From positions 404,816 through 468,815 of the forward strand of contig NZ_FOND01000001.1 in assembly GCF_900112815.1 (NCBI RefSeq): a DNA stretch of 64,000 nucleotides, read 5' to 3'. The stretch comes from Blastococcus tunisiensis (GTDB taxonomy: Bacteria > Actinomycetota > Actinomycetes > Mycobacteriales > Geodermatophilaceae). Shown here piece by piece: positions 9,015 to 17,892 of this stretch. How positions within the stretch are numbered: position 1 is the stretch's first letter; each line of letters opens with the position of its first letter. The translations under genes were made by a program, and so were the position numbers. The notes beneath the pieces are model-generated. The model made no database searches, was not told the origin of the DNA, and was given only the letters and a program-made list of their open reading frames with translations.

Positions 9015-9956
9015 CTAGGCGCCCGCCCGGGCGCGGAACCAGGCCACGGTCTCGGCGAGCCCGGCGGAGAGCGGGACGGGGTCGAGGTCGGGGAAGAGGG
9101 AGCGCAGCACGCTGTCGTCGGCGCGCGACTGGGCGATCTCCCCGGCGCGGGGCGGGCGGAACTCGACCTCGGCCGTCTGGCCGGTCGCCTTCTCGAGGGC
9201 GCCGACCAGCTCCAGCAGCGACGTCTCGGTGTTCAGCGCGATGTTCACCGGCTCCTCGTGCGACCGCCGCTCCAGCAGCGCCGTCAGCAGGATGCGGCAG
9301 ACGGTCCCCACGAAGACGAAGTCGCGGGTCTGGCTGCCGTCGCCGTTGACCGGCAGCGGGCGCCCGGCCAGGAGCGACTCGGTGAAGATGGGGATCACCG
9401 CCGCGTACACGTGGCCGGCCGGCTGGCCGGGGCCGTAGACGTTGAAGAAGCGGAAGGCCATCGTCGACATGCCGTAGCAGGTCTGGTAGGCGAGCAGGTA
9501 CTGCTCGGTGGCCAGCTTGCTCACGGCGTACGGGCTCAGCGGGCGGACCCAGTCCCGCTCGCTCTTCACCGGGGCGGGGTTGGCGCCGTACACCGCGCTC
9601 GACGAGGCGGCGACGACCTGGTCGACCCCGTGCCGCCGGCACGCCTCGAGGACCCGCAGGGTGCCGGTCGCGTTCACCTCGTGGCAGCCCATCGGATCGT
9701 CGATCGACTGGGGCACGCTGGCCATCGCGGCCAGGTGGGCCACCGCGTCGACCCCCGCCACGGCCCGGTCCAGCGCCTCCGGATCGGTGATCGAGCCCTC
9801 GTGGAACTCGACGTCGAGCCCGGCGAGGTTCTCGCGGGCCCCGGTCGAGAGGTCGTCCAGCACGACCACGCCGGTGACGCCGGGGCTGGCCAGGGCCAGG
9901 CGGGCCAGGTTGGAGCCGATGAACCCGGCCCCTCCGGTGATCAAGATCCGTGTCAT
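9015..9956 (-). CDS. NAD-dependent sugar epimerase (UDP-glucose/UDP-GlcNAc 4-epimerase-like)
   Basis: 313-residue extended SDR. N-terminal TGGAGFIGSNLARL binds NAD; AVAHLAAMASVPQS, ASSSAVYG (Ser) and YAVSKLATEQYL (Tyr-Lys) form the catalytic site; FFNVYGPGQ and VNGDGSQTRDFVFV are typical of 4-epimerases acting on UDP-hexoses or UDP-HexNAc (WbpP/GalE class). It probably supplies UDP-galactose or UDP-GalNAc for the local glycan. An ATG at 9956 with SD-like GGGAG supports the start. It is transcribed divergently from the GT2 at 10161 and ends at the shared hairpin with gmd. The exact substrate cannot be set from sequence. Confidence 0.88.
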   Translation of the reverse strand: MTRILITGGAGFIGSNLARLALASPGVTGVVVLDDLSTGARENLAGLDVEFHEGSITDPEALDRAVAGVDAVAHLAAMASVPQSIDDPMGCHEVNATGTLRVLEACRRHGVDQVVAASSSAVYGANPAPVKSERDWVRPLSPYAVSKLATEQYLLAYQTCYGMSTMAFRFFNVYGPGQPAGHVYAAVIPIFTESLLAGRPLPVNGDGSQTRDFVFVGTVCRILLTALLERRSHEEPVNIALNTETSLLELVGALEKATGQTAEVEFRPPRAGEIAQSRADDSVLRSLFPDLDPVPLSAGLAETVAWFRARAGA

Positions 9957-9991
9957 GCGTGTCGGCTCCCGTCTGGTGGTCGTCTCCAGCG

Positions 9992-9997
9992 ACACTA
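9992..9997 (-). promoter_or_regulatory. -10 box TAGTGT for the epimerase gene
   Basis: Minus-strand TAGTGT about 35 nt upstream of the ATG at 9956 fits TANNNT and would give a leader of roughly 30 nt containing the SD-like GGGAG. Confidence 0.35.
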
Positions 9998-10147
9998 GGC
10001 GGTGACGGGTGCGCCCCGGCCCCCGCCCGGCCGGTCCGCGGGTGCTCGCCGGACCCGTGCGGAAGGGGCCGTCGGGGGGTCCGGTGCGGCTGTGACCCAT
10101 GGGACGAACCGATCCGTCCGCCTCCCTGGAACGGGCCCCGATTCCTC

Positions 10148-10153
10148 TAACAT
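10148..10153 (+). promoter_or_regulatory. Leaderless -10 box TAACAT
   Basis: TAACAT-N7-ATG at 10161 supports a leaderless transcript and this start for the GT2 gene. Confidence 0.5.
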
Positions 10154-10160
10154 CGGCGTA

Positions 10161-10895
10161 ATGAACCGAACGCTTCCCGTCGCTCTCGCGCCGCTGTCGC
10201 GGCGCGCGGAGACCGCGGTCGTCATGCCGGTCTACAACGAGGCCACGGTCGTGGCGGGCGTCATCAGAGAGCTGGTCGACCTCGGGATGGTCGTCATCGC
10301 CGTCGACGACGGCAGCTCCGACCACTCCGCCGAGGAGATCGACAAGGCGGGTGCGGTGCGCGTCACCCACCCGATCAACCTCGGGCAGGGTGGCGCCCTG
10401 CAGACCGGGTTCGAGGCGGCGCAGCGGTTCACCGACGCGAAGTACATCGCCACGTTCGACGCCGACGGCCAGCACCAGGCTCAGGACCTGCTCGGGATGA
10501 TCGAGAAGATCAAGCAGGGCTACGACGTCGTTCTCGGGTCACGCTTCCTGGACGGCGACGCCCGGACCGAGATGAGCTGGCTGCGGCGCACGATCCTCAA
10601 GGTCGCCACCAAGGTGTTCAACCGCGGCAGCGAGGTGCGGCTGACCGACGCGCACAACGGGCTGCGCCTGGTGACCCGGGAGGTCGCCGCGAAGATCGAC
10701 CTGGCCCACATCGGCATGGCGCACGCGAGCGAGCTGGAGCAGGTGCTCACCAGCTCCCCGCTGCGCGTCACCGAGTACCCGGTCCACGTCCTCTACACCG
10801 AGTACTCGCGCTCCAAGGGCCAGCCGCTGCTCAACAGCATCAACATCCTCGCCGACATCGTGTCGCACCGGATCACCACGTGGAGCCGCAAGTGA
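10161..10895 (+). CDS. Glycosyltransferase family 2 (polyprenyl-phosphate sugar transferase type)
   Basis: 244 residues, GT-A fold. VVMPVYNEATVVAGVIREL, AVDDGSSDHSAEEI, the DxD region ATFDADGQHQAQDL, LGSRFLDGD, and a C-terminal NSINILADIVSHR. The pattern matches dolichol-phosphate-mannose-synthase-like enzymes that load a sugar on polyprenyl phosphate for later use on the outer face. The ATG at 10161 is supported by the TAACAT box. It overlaps the following DUF2304 gene by GTGA; GT2 and DUF2304 genes are often paired, so the small membrane protein is a likely partner. Confidence 0.88.
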   Translation: MNRTLPVALAPLSRRAETAVVMPVYNEATVVAGVIRELVDLGMVVIAVDDGSSDHSAEEIDKAGAVRVTHPINLGQGGALQTGFEAAQRFTDAKYIATFDADGQHQAQDLLGMIEKIKQGYDVVLGSRFLDGDARTEMSWLRRTILKVATKVFNRGSEVRLTDAHNGLRLVTREVAAKIDLAHIGMAHASELEQVLTSSPLRVTEYPVHVLYTEYSRSKGQPLLNSINILADIVSHRITTWSRK

Positions 10896-11287
10896 TCATC
10901 CAGTTCCTGCTGGTGCCGGCCGTCGTCCTCGCGGTCGTCCTGTCGCTGCGCTCCCGGAACTCCGTCCGCGGGCAGGCCCGCCGCAAGCTCATCGCCGGCC
11001 TCACCGTCGTCGCCGGTGTGCTCAGCGTGCTCTTCCCCGGCGTCCTGCAGAGCCTCGCCGACTGGTCGGGCGTGACCCGTGGTACCGACCTCCTGCTGTA
11101 CGTGCTGGCCGTCGTCATCATCTACCTGGTCGGCAGCGTGAGCGTGCGCTTCCGCGAGCAGGAGGCGCGGATGACCCGGCTGGCCCGCCAGGTGGCCCTC
11201 GGCGAGGCGGAGGCCCGGCTGCGGGCCGACGTGGTCGAGGCGACCGTGCTGCCCGCGGACCTGAGCAAGGACTCGCGCGCCAGCTGA
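10892..11287 (+). CDS. DUF2304 family small membrane protein
   Basis: 131 residues with three hydrophobic segments (FLLVPAVVLAVVLSL, LIAGLTVVAGVLSVLF, LLLYVLAVVIIYLVGSV) and a charged C-terminal helix, as in DUF2304. GTG at 10892 overlaps the upstream TGA, so it is translationally coupled to the GT2; GTG at 10880 is the alternative. Function is unknown. The coupling suggests that it anchors or assists the polyprenyl-phosphate sugar transferase. Confidence 0.8.
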   Translation: MIIQFLLVPAVVLAVVLSLRSRNSVRGQARRKLIAGLTVVAGVLSVLFPGVLQSLADWSGVTRGTDLLLYVLAVVIIYLVGSVSVRFREQEARMTRLARQVALGEAEARLRADVVEATVLPADLSKDSRAS

Positions 11288-11310
11288 GCACCCGCCGGGC
11301 GGTTCCGCCC

Positions 11311-11332
11311 CCGGGCGGCACGCACCGCCCGG
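11311..11332 (+). terminator. Intergenic hairpin
   Basis: CCGGGCGG and CCGCCCGG form a perfect 8-bp stem with a 6-nt loop between the DUF2304 gene and the flippase-like gene. It has no U-tract and may terminate or attenuate. Confidence 0.45.
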
Positions 11333-11336
11333 CCCG

Positions 11337-12689
11337 TTGGCCTCCGGCGCCGCCCCACCGTCCCTGGAGGTTCCCATCAGCCGCCGCCTGCCCGCGCTGA
11401 CCCAGCAGATCGGCTCGGTCGGCCTCGGGCTCGTCGTGCTCGGCCTGGCGTCCTTCGCCTTCCTGTCGATCAGCGGCCGGGCCCTGGGGCCGGCCGCGTT
11501 CGCCCCGCTGGCGACCCTGTGGGTGATCGTGAACGCGGCGGGCCCGGCGTTCTTCCAGCCGCTGGAGCAGGAGCTCGGCCGGGCGATCGCCCACCGCCGT
11601 GCGGCCGGCCTCGGGTCGCGGCAGCTGTTCCTGCGCGGCTGCCTGCTGGCCGGCGCCCTGGTCGTGCTGATCGGTGTCGGGCTGGTCGTCTTCTCCGAGC
11701 CGCTGGCCGACCGCGTGTTCAGCGGTCAGGAGTCCCTCGTCTTGGCGCTGCTCGTGGGCCTGGCCGGTCTCGGCGCCGAGCACCTCACCCGCGGCGCCTT
11801 CGCCGGGGCCGAGGCGTTCGGCCGGTACGGCTGGCAGCTCGGGATCGACGGCGTGCTCCGGCTGGTCGTCTCCGCGGCGCTGGCCCTCGTCGGCGTGGAC
11901 ACGGTGGGCTGGTACGGCTTCGCCCTGGCCGCGGCCCCGGTCGCCGCCGTCCTCGCGACCGCCTGGCGGCTGGGTCCGGCGACCGAGCCGGCACCGCCCG
12001 ACGACACCTGGCGGGAGCTGGCCGGCGCGCTCGGCGTGCTGATGGTGGGAACCCTGCTCGCACAGTTCGTGGTGAACGCCGCGCCGGTCGCGGCCAGCGT
12101 GCTCGCCGGGCCGGCCGAGGCGGCCCGCGCCGGGGTGTTCATCAGCGTGCTGGTGCTCGCCCGCATGCCGTTGTTCCTCTTCTCGGCCATCCAGGCCGCA
12201 TTCCTGCCGGGGATGGCGGCCCTCGTCGCCCGGGGCGACCGGGCGGGCTTCGTGGGCCGGCTGCGCGCCGTCGTCGCGGCCGTGACCGCGCTGGCCCTGG
12301 CCGGGGTCGTGGTCTTCGTCGGGGTGGGCCCCTGGCTGGTGACGCTGTTCTACGGGCCGGAGTACCAGACCACGCGCACCGACATCTGGCCGCTGGCCGT
12401 CGGCGCCGGGCTCTTCATGCTCGCCTCGGCGCTCGCGCAGACGCTGATCGCGCTCCGGGCCTACGCCACGTCGGTGATCGGCTGGGTGCTGGGCACCGGC
12501 GCGTTCCTCGTCGTGATCGCCGTCCCGCTGCGGCTGGAGCAGCGGGTCGGCCTGGCCTTCCTGGCGGCGACGGTGGCCGCCACCGTGTGGCCCGCGCTGG
12601 CCCTCCGCCGGCGGCTGGCCCGTCCGCTGAGCGCCGGCCCGGTCGCGGACGGACCGCTCGAGGGCGCGCTGGACGTGCGGCCGCAGTGA
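11337..12689 (+). CDS. Polysaccharide flippase-like membrane protein (Wzx/MOP type)
   Basis: About 440-450 residues with 12 or more predicted membrane helices (QQIGSVGLGLVVLGLASFAF, LLLGLAGLGAEHL region, LIALRAYATSVIGWVLGTG). Length and topology match MOP-superfamily exporters that flip lipid-linked oligosaccharides. A short conserved-looking motif FFQPLEQELGRAIAHRR follows helix 2. The start is unclear: the only standard codon is TTG at 11337 with no SD, while GGAGG at 11366-11370 lies 5 nt before an in-frame ATC at 11376. The likely job is export of a surface-glycan intermediate made by the neighbours. Confidence 0.75.
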   Translation: MASGAAPPSLEVPISRRLPALTQQIGSVGLGLVVLGLASFAFLSISGRALGPAAFAPLATLWVIVNAAGPAFFQPLEQELGRAIAHRRAAGLGSRQLFLRGCLLAGALVVLIGVGLVVFSEPLADRVFSGQESLVLALLVGLAGLGAEHLTRGAFAGAEAFGRYGWQLGIDGVLRLVVSAALALVGVDTVGWYGFALAAAPVAAVLATAWRLGPATEPAPPDDTWRELAGALGVLMVGTLLAQFVVNAAPVAASVLAGPAEAARAGVFISVLVLARMPLFLFSAIQAAFLPGMAALVARGDRAGFVGRLRAVVAAVTALALAGVVVFVGVGPWLVTLFYGPEYQTTRTDIWPLAVGAGLFMLASALAQTLIALRAYATSVIGWVLGTGAFLVVIAVPLRLEQRVGLAFLAATVAATVWPALALRRRLARPLSAGPVADGPLEGALDVRPQ

Positions 12690-12695
12690 ACCGGC

Positions 12696-12714
12696 GCCCC
12701 GCGCGACGCGGGGC
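12696..12714 (+). terminator. Hairpin after the flippase-like gene
   Basis: GCCCCGCG and CGCGGGGC form a perfect 8-bp stem with a 3-nt loop, 6 nt after the stop codon. Confidence 0.55.
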
Positions 12715-12774
12715 CGAGGGCGTCGCCGACGCGCTCGTACGGTAGGCACGTCCGCCGAGGAAAGGGATGTCCAG

Positions 12775-13944
12775 ATGGGCGCCAGCCGTGGTCCGCGAGT
12801 CCTCGTGGACGCCACCGCCGTGCCACCGGACCGCGGCGGGGTGGGCCGCTACGTCGACCAGCTCGTGCCCGCCCTCGGCGCGCTCGGCACCGACCTGGCC
12901 GTCGTCTGCCAGCGCCGGGACACCGAGCACTACGGCGGCCTCGTGCCGTCCGGCACGGTGATCGCCGCTCCCGACGCCGTCGCCCGGCGGCCGGGCCGGC
13001 TGCTGTGGGAGCAGACCGGCCTGCCCCGGCTGGCCGCGCGGGTCGGCGCCGACGTGCTGCACTGCCCGCACTACACGATGCCCCTGCGCACGCCGGTCCC
13101 CGTCGTGAGCACGCTGCACGACGCGACGTTCTTCACCCACCCCGAGGTGCACCAGCCCGTCAAGCGGCGGTTCTTCCGGGCCTGGACGAAGGTCTCCCTC
13201 CAGCGGGCCGACGCCTGCATCGTGCCGTCGAAGGCCACCCTCGACGAGCTGGACCGGGTCACCGGCCTGGTGCGCGGGCAGGTCCACGTCGCCCACCACG
13301 GCGTCGACCCGGACACCTTCCACGTGCCCGGCGCCGACCGGGTGGCCGCCGCCCGCGCCCATCTCGGGCTCCGGTCGCGCGGCTACGTCGCGTTCCTCGG
13401 GACGATCGAGCCGCGCAAGAACGTGCCGCTCCTCGTCGAGGGCTGGCGCCGCGCCGTGGCCGACCTCGACGACCCGCCGGCCCTGGTCGTCGCCGGCGGG
13501 CGGGGCTGGGACACCGGCATCGAGGAGGCGCGGGCAGCGGTCCCGCCGGAGCTGGAGCTGCTCCTGCCCGGGTACCTGCCCCTGGAGCTGCTCGCCGGGT
13601 TCCTCGGCGGCGCGGAGGTGGTCGCCTACCCGAGCCAGGGGGAGGGGTTCGGCCTGCCGGTGCTGGAGGCCATGGCCTGCGGCGCGCCGGTCCTGACCAC
13701 GAGGGCACTGGCCCTCCCGGAGGTCGGCGGCGACGCCGTGGCCTACGCCGACCCCACCGCGGACGGCATCGCGGCGTGCCTGCGGGCGCTGCTCGACGAT
13801 CCCGGGCGCCGGGCGGAGCTCTCCGCCGACGCCGTCCGCCGGGCCGGGACGTTCACCTGGGTGGCGTGCGCGGAGCAGCACGTGCGCACCTACGCCCGTG
13901 CCATCGCCGCCCACCACGGCACGGACTGGGCGGCGGACCTGTGA
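12775..13944 (+). CDS. Glycosyltransferase family 4
   Basis: 389-residue GT-B enzyme of the mannosyltransferase-like GT4 group. N-terminal domain: GGVGRYVDQLVPAL, DVLHCPHYTMPL, STLHDATFFTHPE, VPSKATLDEL. C-terminal domain: LGTIEPRKNVPLLVEGW, PSQGEGFGLPVLEAMACG (E-x7-E donor motif), a final TFTWVACAEQHV. A GAGGAAAGG SD-like stretch precedes the ATG. It resembles the two GT4 proteins at the left edge of the window and probably extends the same glycan. Donor unknown; GDP-mannose is available locally. Confidence 0.9.
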   Translation: MGASRGPRVLVDATAVPPDRGGVGRYVDQLVPALGALGTDLAVVCQRRDTEHYGGLVPSGTVIAAPDAVARRPGRLLWEQTGLPRLAARVGADVLHCPHYTMPLRTPVPVVSTLHDATFFTHPEVHQPVKRRFFRAWTKVSLQRADACIVPSKATLDELDRVTGLVRGQVHVAHHGVDPDTFHVPGADRVAAARAHLGLRSRGYVAFLGTIEPRKNVPLLVEGWRRAVADLDDPPALVVAGGRGWDTGIEEARAAVPPELELLLPGYLPLELLAGFLGGAEVVAYPSQGEGFGLPVLEAMACGAPVLTTRALALPEVGGDAVAYADPTADGIAACLRALLDDPGRRAELSADAVRRAGTFTWVACAEQHVRTYARAIAAHHGTDWAADL

Positions 13945-13989
13945 CGTGACCGGGCGGTCGCCCGCCGGGGCGCACGCGGGAGCGGAACG

Positions 13990-13995
13990 TAAGGT
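13990..13995 (+). promoter_or_regulatory. Leaderless -10 box TAAGGT
   Basis: TAAGGT-N6-GTG at 14002 fixes the likely start of the WbbL-like gene. Confidence 0.5.
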
Positions 13996-14001
13996 CGGGG
14001 A

Positions 14002-14955
14002 GTGACCGAGGAGCAGGCCCGACCCGCGCTGCGCGTGGTGGCCGTGACCTTCTCGCCGGGCGATGCGCTCACCGGTTTCCTGGACACCCTGCGGACCGCG
14101 ACGACGCGGCCGCTGGACGTCGTGCTCGCCGACAACGGCTCCACCGACGGGGTGCCTGAGCGCGCCGCCGCCGGCAGCGACGACGTCCGGCTGCTCGTGA
14201 CCGGCGGCAACGTCGGCTACGGCGCCGCGGTCAACGCCGCCCTGGCCGACGTGCACGAGGGCTGGGCCCTGGTCGCCAACCCCGACGTGCGGTTCGACCC
14301 GGGCGCGGTCGACGAGCTGCTCGCCGTCGCCGCCCGCTGGCCGCGCGCGGCGACCCTCGGGCCGGCCATCCGCACCCCCGACGGACGCCTCTACCCCTCG
14401 GCGCGGGACCTGCCGTCGCTGTCCACCGGCACCGGGCACGCGCTGCTGGGCTGGATCTGGCCGAGCAACCCGTGGACCGAGCGGTACCGGCGGGAGTCGG
14501 AGGAGCCGCGGGAGCGCCCGGCCGGGTGGCTGTCGGGGTCCTGCCTGCTCGTCGACGTCGCCGCCTTCCACTCCGTCGGCGGCTTCGACCCCGGCTACTT
14601 CATGTACTTCGAGGACGTCGACCTCGCCGCCCGGCTGAGCCGGCGCGGGTGGCTGCACGTGTACGCGCCCTCGGCGGTCGTCGAGCACGAGGGCGGGCAC
14701 AGCACGAGCCGCGAGCCGCACCGCATGCAGCGGGTGCACCACACCAGCGCCCTGCGCTACCTCAGCCGCCGCTACCCCGGGCGGCGGTACGTGCTCCTGC
14801 GGGCGCTGCTGCGGCTGGGCCTGGGCGGGCGCATGCTCCTGTCCCACCTGAGCGCCCGGGTCGGGGCGGGAGCGGTCCCGCAGCGGTCCGCCGACACGCT
14901 GGCGCAGCTGCGCCGGCGCCCCCGGCGGCCCTCCGGGACCGGTCCGGAGAGCTGA
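14002..14955 (+). CDS. wbbL: WbbL-like rhamnosyltransferase, glycosyltransferase family 2
   Basis: 317 residues. In mycobacteria WbbL adds L-rhamnose from dTDP-rhamnose to GlcNAc-PP-decaprenol to make the linker of arabinogalactan. Matching stretches: VTFSPGDALTGFLDTL, LADNGSTDGVPE, TGGNVGYGAAVN, VANPDVRFDPGAV, WPSNPWTERYRRE, GWLSGSCLLVDV, GGFDPGYFMYFEDVDLAARL and the His-rich EHEGGHSTSREPH. GTG at 14002 is placed by TAAGGT. manC follows 34 nt later, the same pair as wbbL1-manC in M. tuberculosis (recalled order). rmlA and rmlC are nearby. The acceptor in this organism is not known. Confidence 0.82.
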   Translation: MTEEQARPALRVVAVTFSPGDALTGFLDTLRTATTRPLDVVLADNGSTDGVPERAAAGSDDVRLLVTGGNVGYGAAVNAALADVHEGWALVANPDVRFDPGAVDELLAVAARWPRAATLGPAIRTPDGRLYPSARDLPSLSTGTGHALLGWIWPSNPWTERYRRESEEPRERPAGWLSGSCLLVDVAAFHSVGGFDPGYFMYFEDVDLAARLSRRGWLHVYAPSAVVEHEGGHSTSREPHRMQRVHHTSALRYLSRRYPGRRYVLLRALLRLGLGGRMLLSHLSARVGAGAVPQRSADTLAQLRRRPRRPSGTGPES

Positions 14956-14989
14956 GGACACCGCCGATGACCGCGAGAGAGGTGGCCGC

Positions 14990-16102
14990 GTGCGCCATGC
15001 AGTGATCATGGCCGGAGGCTCGGGGACGCGGCTGTGGCCGCTGTCGCGTGCCGGCCGGCCCAAGCAGCTGCTCGACCTGGTCGCCGACGACCCGTCGGAC
15101 GAGCGGTCGGGGGCCCACAGCCTGCTCGAGGAGGCCTTCGGCCGGCTGCGGGCCGTGCTGCCCGCGGACCGGATCTGGGTCTGCACCGCGGCGCGCTACG
15201 GGGAGCAGGTGGCCGCCGCGCTGCCCGACCTGCGGGCCGACCGGCTGATCCTGGAGCCCGTCGCCCGGGACACCGCCAACGCGGTCGGCCTGGCCGCCGC
15301 CCTCGTGGAGGACGTCGATCCCGGCGCGGAACTGGCCGTCGTGAGCGCCGACCACGTCATCCGCCCCGTCGAGCGCTTCGCCGCCGCCCTGGGCGCCGCC
15401 TACGACGCGCTGGCCGAGCGACCGGACGCCCTGGTGACGCTCGGCATCCGGCCCACCTCGCCGGCCACCGGCTTCGGCTACGTCCAGCGCGGCGCGGCCA
15501 CGGGGCTGCCCGGGGTGGCCGAGGCGGCGTCCTTCCGCGAGAAGCCGGACCGGGCGACCGCGGAGGAGTACCTGGCGTCCGGGCAGTACCTGTGGAACTC
15601 CGGGATGTTCGTCTGGCGCGCCCGCACCGTCCTCGACGCGCTCGCCCAGCACCTGCCGGCCACGGCCGAGGGGCTGCGCCGCGTCGTCGCCGCCCCGGCG
15701 GGTGCGCAGCGGGACGCCGTCCTGGCCGAGGTCTTCCCGACCCTGCCGAAGATCAGCGTGGACTACGCCGTGCTGGAGCCGGCCGCCGCCGAGGCGGGCC
15801 GGGTGCTCGTCGCCGACCTCGACGTCGAGTGGCTCGACGTCGGCTCCTGGCCGGCCCTCGCGCACACCCTGGCCGGCGACGAGCAGGGCAATGCGGCCCG
15901 GGGGCTGACCGTGTTCGTCGACAGCCACCGGAACGTCGTGTTCAGCGACGACCCGGAGCACCTTGTCGCGCTGGCCGGGGTCTCCGACTGCGTCGTCGTG
16001 CACACCCGCGACGTCACGATGGTCTGCCCGGCCAGCGAGGCCGAGCGGGTCAAGCAGCTGCTGGCCGCGGTGGAGGGGACCCGGGGCTCCGCCTGGTCGT
16101 GA
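14990..16102 (+). CDS. manC: Mannose-1-phosphate guanylyltransferase
   Basis: 370 residues. It makes GDP-mannose from mannose-1-phosphate and GTP. It has the pyrophosphorylase signature [39 protein letters not shown] with the metal-binding Asp, FGYVQRG, the active-site FREKPD, and WNSGMFVWRA. The C-terminal isomerase domain of bifunctional ManC-ManA proteins is absent, in line with a separate manA at 31777. GTG at 14990 gives the MRHAVIMAGG N-terminus. GDP-mannose from this enzyme feeds gmd-colD and any mannosyltransferases. It is convergent with the DUF2142 gene; stops are 14 nt apart over a 12-bp palindrome. Confidence 0.95.
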   Translation: MRHAVIMAGGSGTRLWPLSRAGRPKQLLDLVADDPSDERSGAHSLLEEAFGRLRAVLPADRIWVCTAARYGEQVAAALPDLRADRLILEPVARDTANAVGLAAALVEDVDPGAELAVVSADHVIRPVERFAAALGAAYDALAERPDALVTLGIRPTSPATGFGYVQRGAATGLPGVAEAASFREKPDRATAEEYLASGQYLWNSGMFVWRARTVLDALAQHLPATAEGLRRVVAAPAGAQRDAVLAEVFPTLPKISVDYAVLEPAAAEAGRVLVADLDVEWLDVGSWPALAHTLAGDEQGNAARGLTVFVDSHRNVVFSDDPEHLVALAGVSDCVVVHTRDVTMVCPASEAERVKQLLAAVEGTRGSAWS

Positions 16103-16116
16103 GCCACCGCCGGCGG

Positions 16117-17736
16117 TCAGGCCGGACGGTAGGACCCCGCCGAGGCGGCCACCATGGGCCGTTCGCCCTGGTACCGCTCCTGGGGGACGGTGGGCGGATC
16201 GCCGACGCCGTCGCGATCGCTGACGTCGTCGTCCGCGGCACCGTCCGCCGACCCGAGGGCCCGCGGGGCGTCGTCCGCGGGGGTGCTGCGGACCCAGAGC
16301 ACGAGGGCGGCGGCGAAGGACACCGAGCCCAGCGCCCACACCACCATCGGTGAGACGGGGATCGCCCACCACCACTCGATCCCGGCGTCGAGGTTCGCCC
16401 CGAACACGTCGGTGCCGGTGATGTAGCGGCGCATGTTGAAGTGCAGCGAGATCGCGGCGGTCGCCGACAGCGCCGCGGCCAGGCTCCACAGCTGCGCCCG
16501 GCTGAACTCCGGCCGCTCGTCCCCGGTCCGGAACAGGGCCACCTGGGCGAGCAGGATCAGCAGGGGGAGCAGGTAGCGCGGCTGCACCTGGCTGCCCACC
16601 AGGGCCGAGGACTGCACCAGCACGTACGTCGGGATGAGCCAGGCGGCGGCGAGGGTGATCAGGAAGGCGGCGATCTTGCGCCGGGAGGACCGCCGCATGC
16701 CCAGGAACACCACGACGCCGAAGGCCACCACGTTGACCACCCAGACGATCGAGGGCATCCGCGTGTCCAGCCAGCCGAGGTTCCAGTAGCCGAACGCCCC
16801 CGCCCACAGCTCGGGCACGTTCAGCAGGTTGTAGGCCAGCTGCCCGGCGGCACCGGTGACCGGGCCCGAGGTGCCGTCGAACCCGACCGTCGCCGCCTCG
16901 TTCTGCCCCGACGTCACGTAGCTGACCGCGCAGGCCACGGCCAGCACCAGCGGCAGGGCCAGCAGCTTCCAGGCCCGCCGGGTCCAGCGCAGCGCCAGGA
17001 GCGCGGCCAGGGCGATGGCCAGCACCGCGTAGACGGCCGAGTCGGCGCGGGACCCGGCGGCCACCAGCGTCGCCACCGCGCCCAGCGCGCCGAGCGCGAC
17101 CCGGCGCCGGCCGGTGCACTGGAAGAAGCCGACCATCGCCGGGAACACCAGCGCCCCGGCGATGACCGCCCAGCTGCTCGGGTTGATCGACGGGACGATG
17201 AACAGGCCCAGCGGGACCAGCGTGACGGCGGTGCCCAGCACGAGCAGCTGCCGGCGCTCACGGGGCAGCAGCCAGTACAGCGCGGTGCCCAGGCCGACGA
17301 ACAGCGCCGAGTTGACCAGCCGCATCAGCACGACCGACTGGGAGATGTCGTCCCCGACGAAGACGTTCATGACGTAGTAGAAGACCGGCGGGTAGCCGCC
17401 GGAGTAGTTGCCCCGCCCGCTGCTGCTCAGCTCGTCGGACTCCTCCACGAACCACGCGGACTGGCACTCGGCACTGGCCTCGGACCGGAAGGCGAAGCAG
17501 CCGGCGGCGTGCAGGAGCGGCTCGGGGATCAGCCGCTCGCCCTCCTCGGAGGAGGTCTCGCAGACCCCCTCGGAGATGCCCTGCCCGCACCACACGCTGC
17601 TGAGGTGGAAGTCCTCGTCCGGGCTGGCCCCGACCGGCGAGGCCAGGGCCCAGGCGCCGAGCGCGAGGAAGGCGAGCAGCGGCACGAGGAGGAACCGGAC
17701 CACCGTCGCGGCCGTCCGACGGGTGCGGGAGGTCAC
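16117..17736 (-). CDS. DUF2142 family polytopic membrane protein
   Basis: 539 residues. One N-terminal hydrophobic segment ([20 protein letters not shown]) is followed by the family's SPDEDFHL motif on the outer side, then a Cys-containing loop and about ten more helices, with a charged C-terminal tail. DUF2142 proteins resemble GT-C glycosyltransferases and sit in surface-polysaccharide clusters; activity is unproven. The start at 17736 is GTG, 6 nt after TACCCT on the minus strand. The frame stays open far upstream, but that extension is antisense to the dehydrogenase gene and is not coding. Confidence 0.82.
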   Translation of the reverse strand: MTSRTRRTAATVVRFLLVPLLAFLALGAWALASPVGASPDEDFHLSSVWCGQGISEGVCETSSEEGERLIPEPLLHAAGCFAFRSEASAECQSAWFVEESDELSSSGRGNYSGGYPPVFYYVMNVFVGDDISQSVVLMRLVNSALFVGLGTALYWLLPRERRQLLVLGTAVTLVPLGLFIVPSINPSSWAVIAGALVFPAMVGFFQCTGRRRVALGALGAVATLVAAGSRADSAVYAVLAIALAALLALRWTRRAWKLLALPLVLAVACAVSYVTSGQNEAATVGFDGTSGPVTGAAGQLAYNLLNVPELWAGAFGYWNLGWLDTRMPSIVWVVNVVAFGVVVFLGMRRSSRRKIAAFLITLAAAWLIPTYVLVQSSALVGSQVQPRYLLPLLILLAQVALFRTGDERPEFSRAQLWSLAAALSATAAISLHFNMRRYITGTDVFGANLDAGIEWWWAIPVSPMVVWALGSVSFAAALVLWVRSTPADDAPRALGSADGAADDDVSDRDGVGDPPTVPQERYQGERPMVAASAGSYRPA

Positions 17737-17742
17737 CGGCCG

Positions 17743-17748
17743 AGGGTA
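17743..17748 (-). promoter_or_regulatory. Leaderless -10 box TACCCT
   Basis: Minus-strand TACCCT-N6-GTG (17736) supports the start of the DUF2142 gene. Confidence 0.45.
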
Positions 17749-17879
17749 ACCACGCCCGGAGCCCTCTCCGGGCCCGGCGCGGGGCGGGTGGGGCGGGCCG
17801 GGACCAGGGGTGCCGGTGGAGCCGGGAGTGGCGGGTGCAGCGGTGCCGGACCCCTCCGTCCGCACCCCGGACGGGCCGG

Positions 17880-17885
17880 TACGTT
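17880..17885 (+). promoter_or_regulatory. Leaderless -10 box TACGTT
   Basis: TACGTT-N7-ATG at 17893 supports the start of the short-chain dehydrogenase. Confidence 0.5.
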
Positions 17886-17892
17886 GCCCGGC

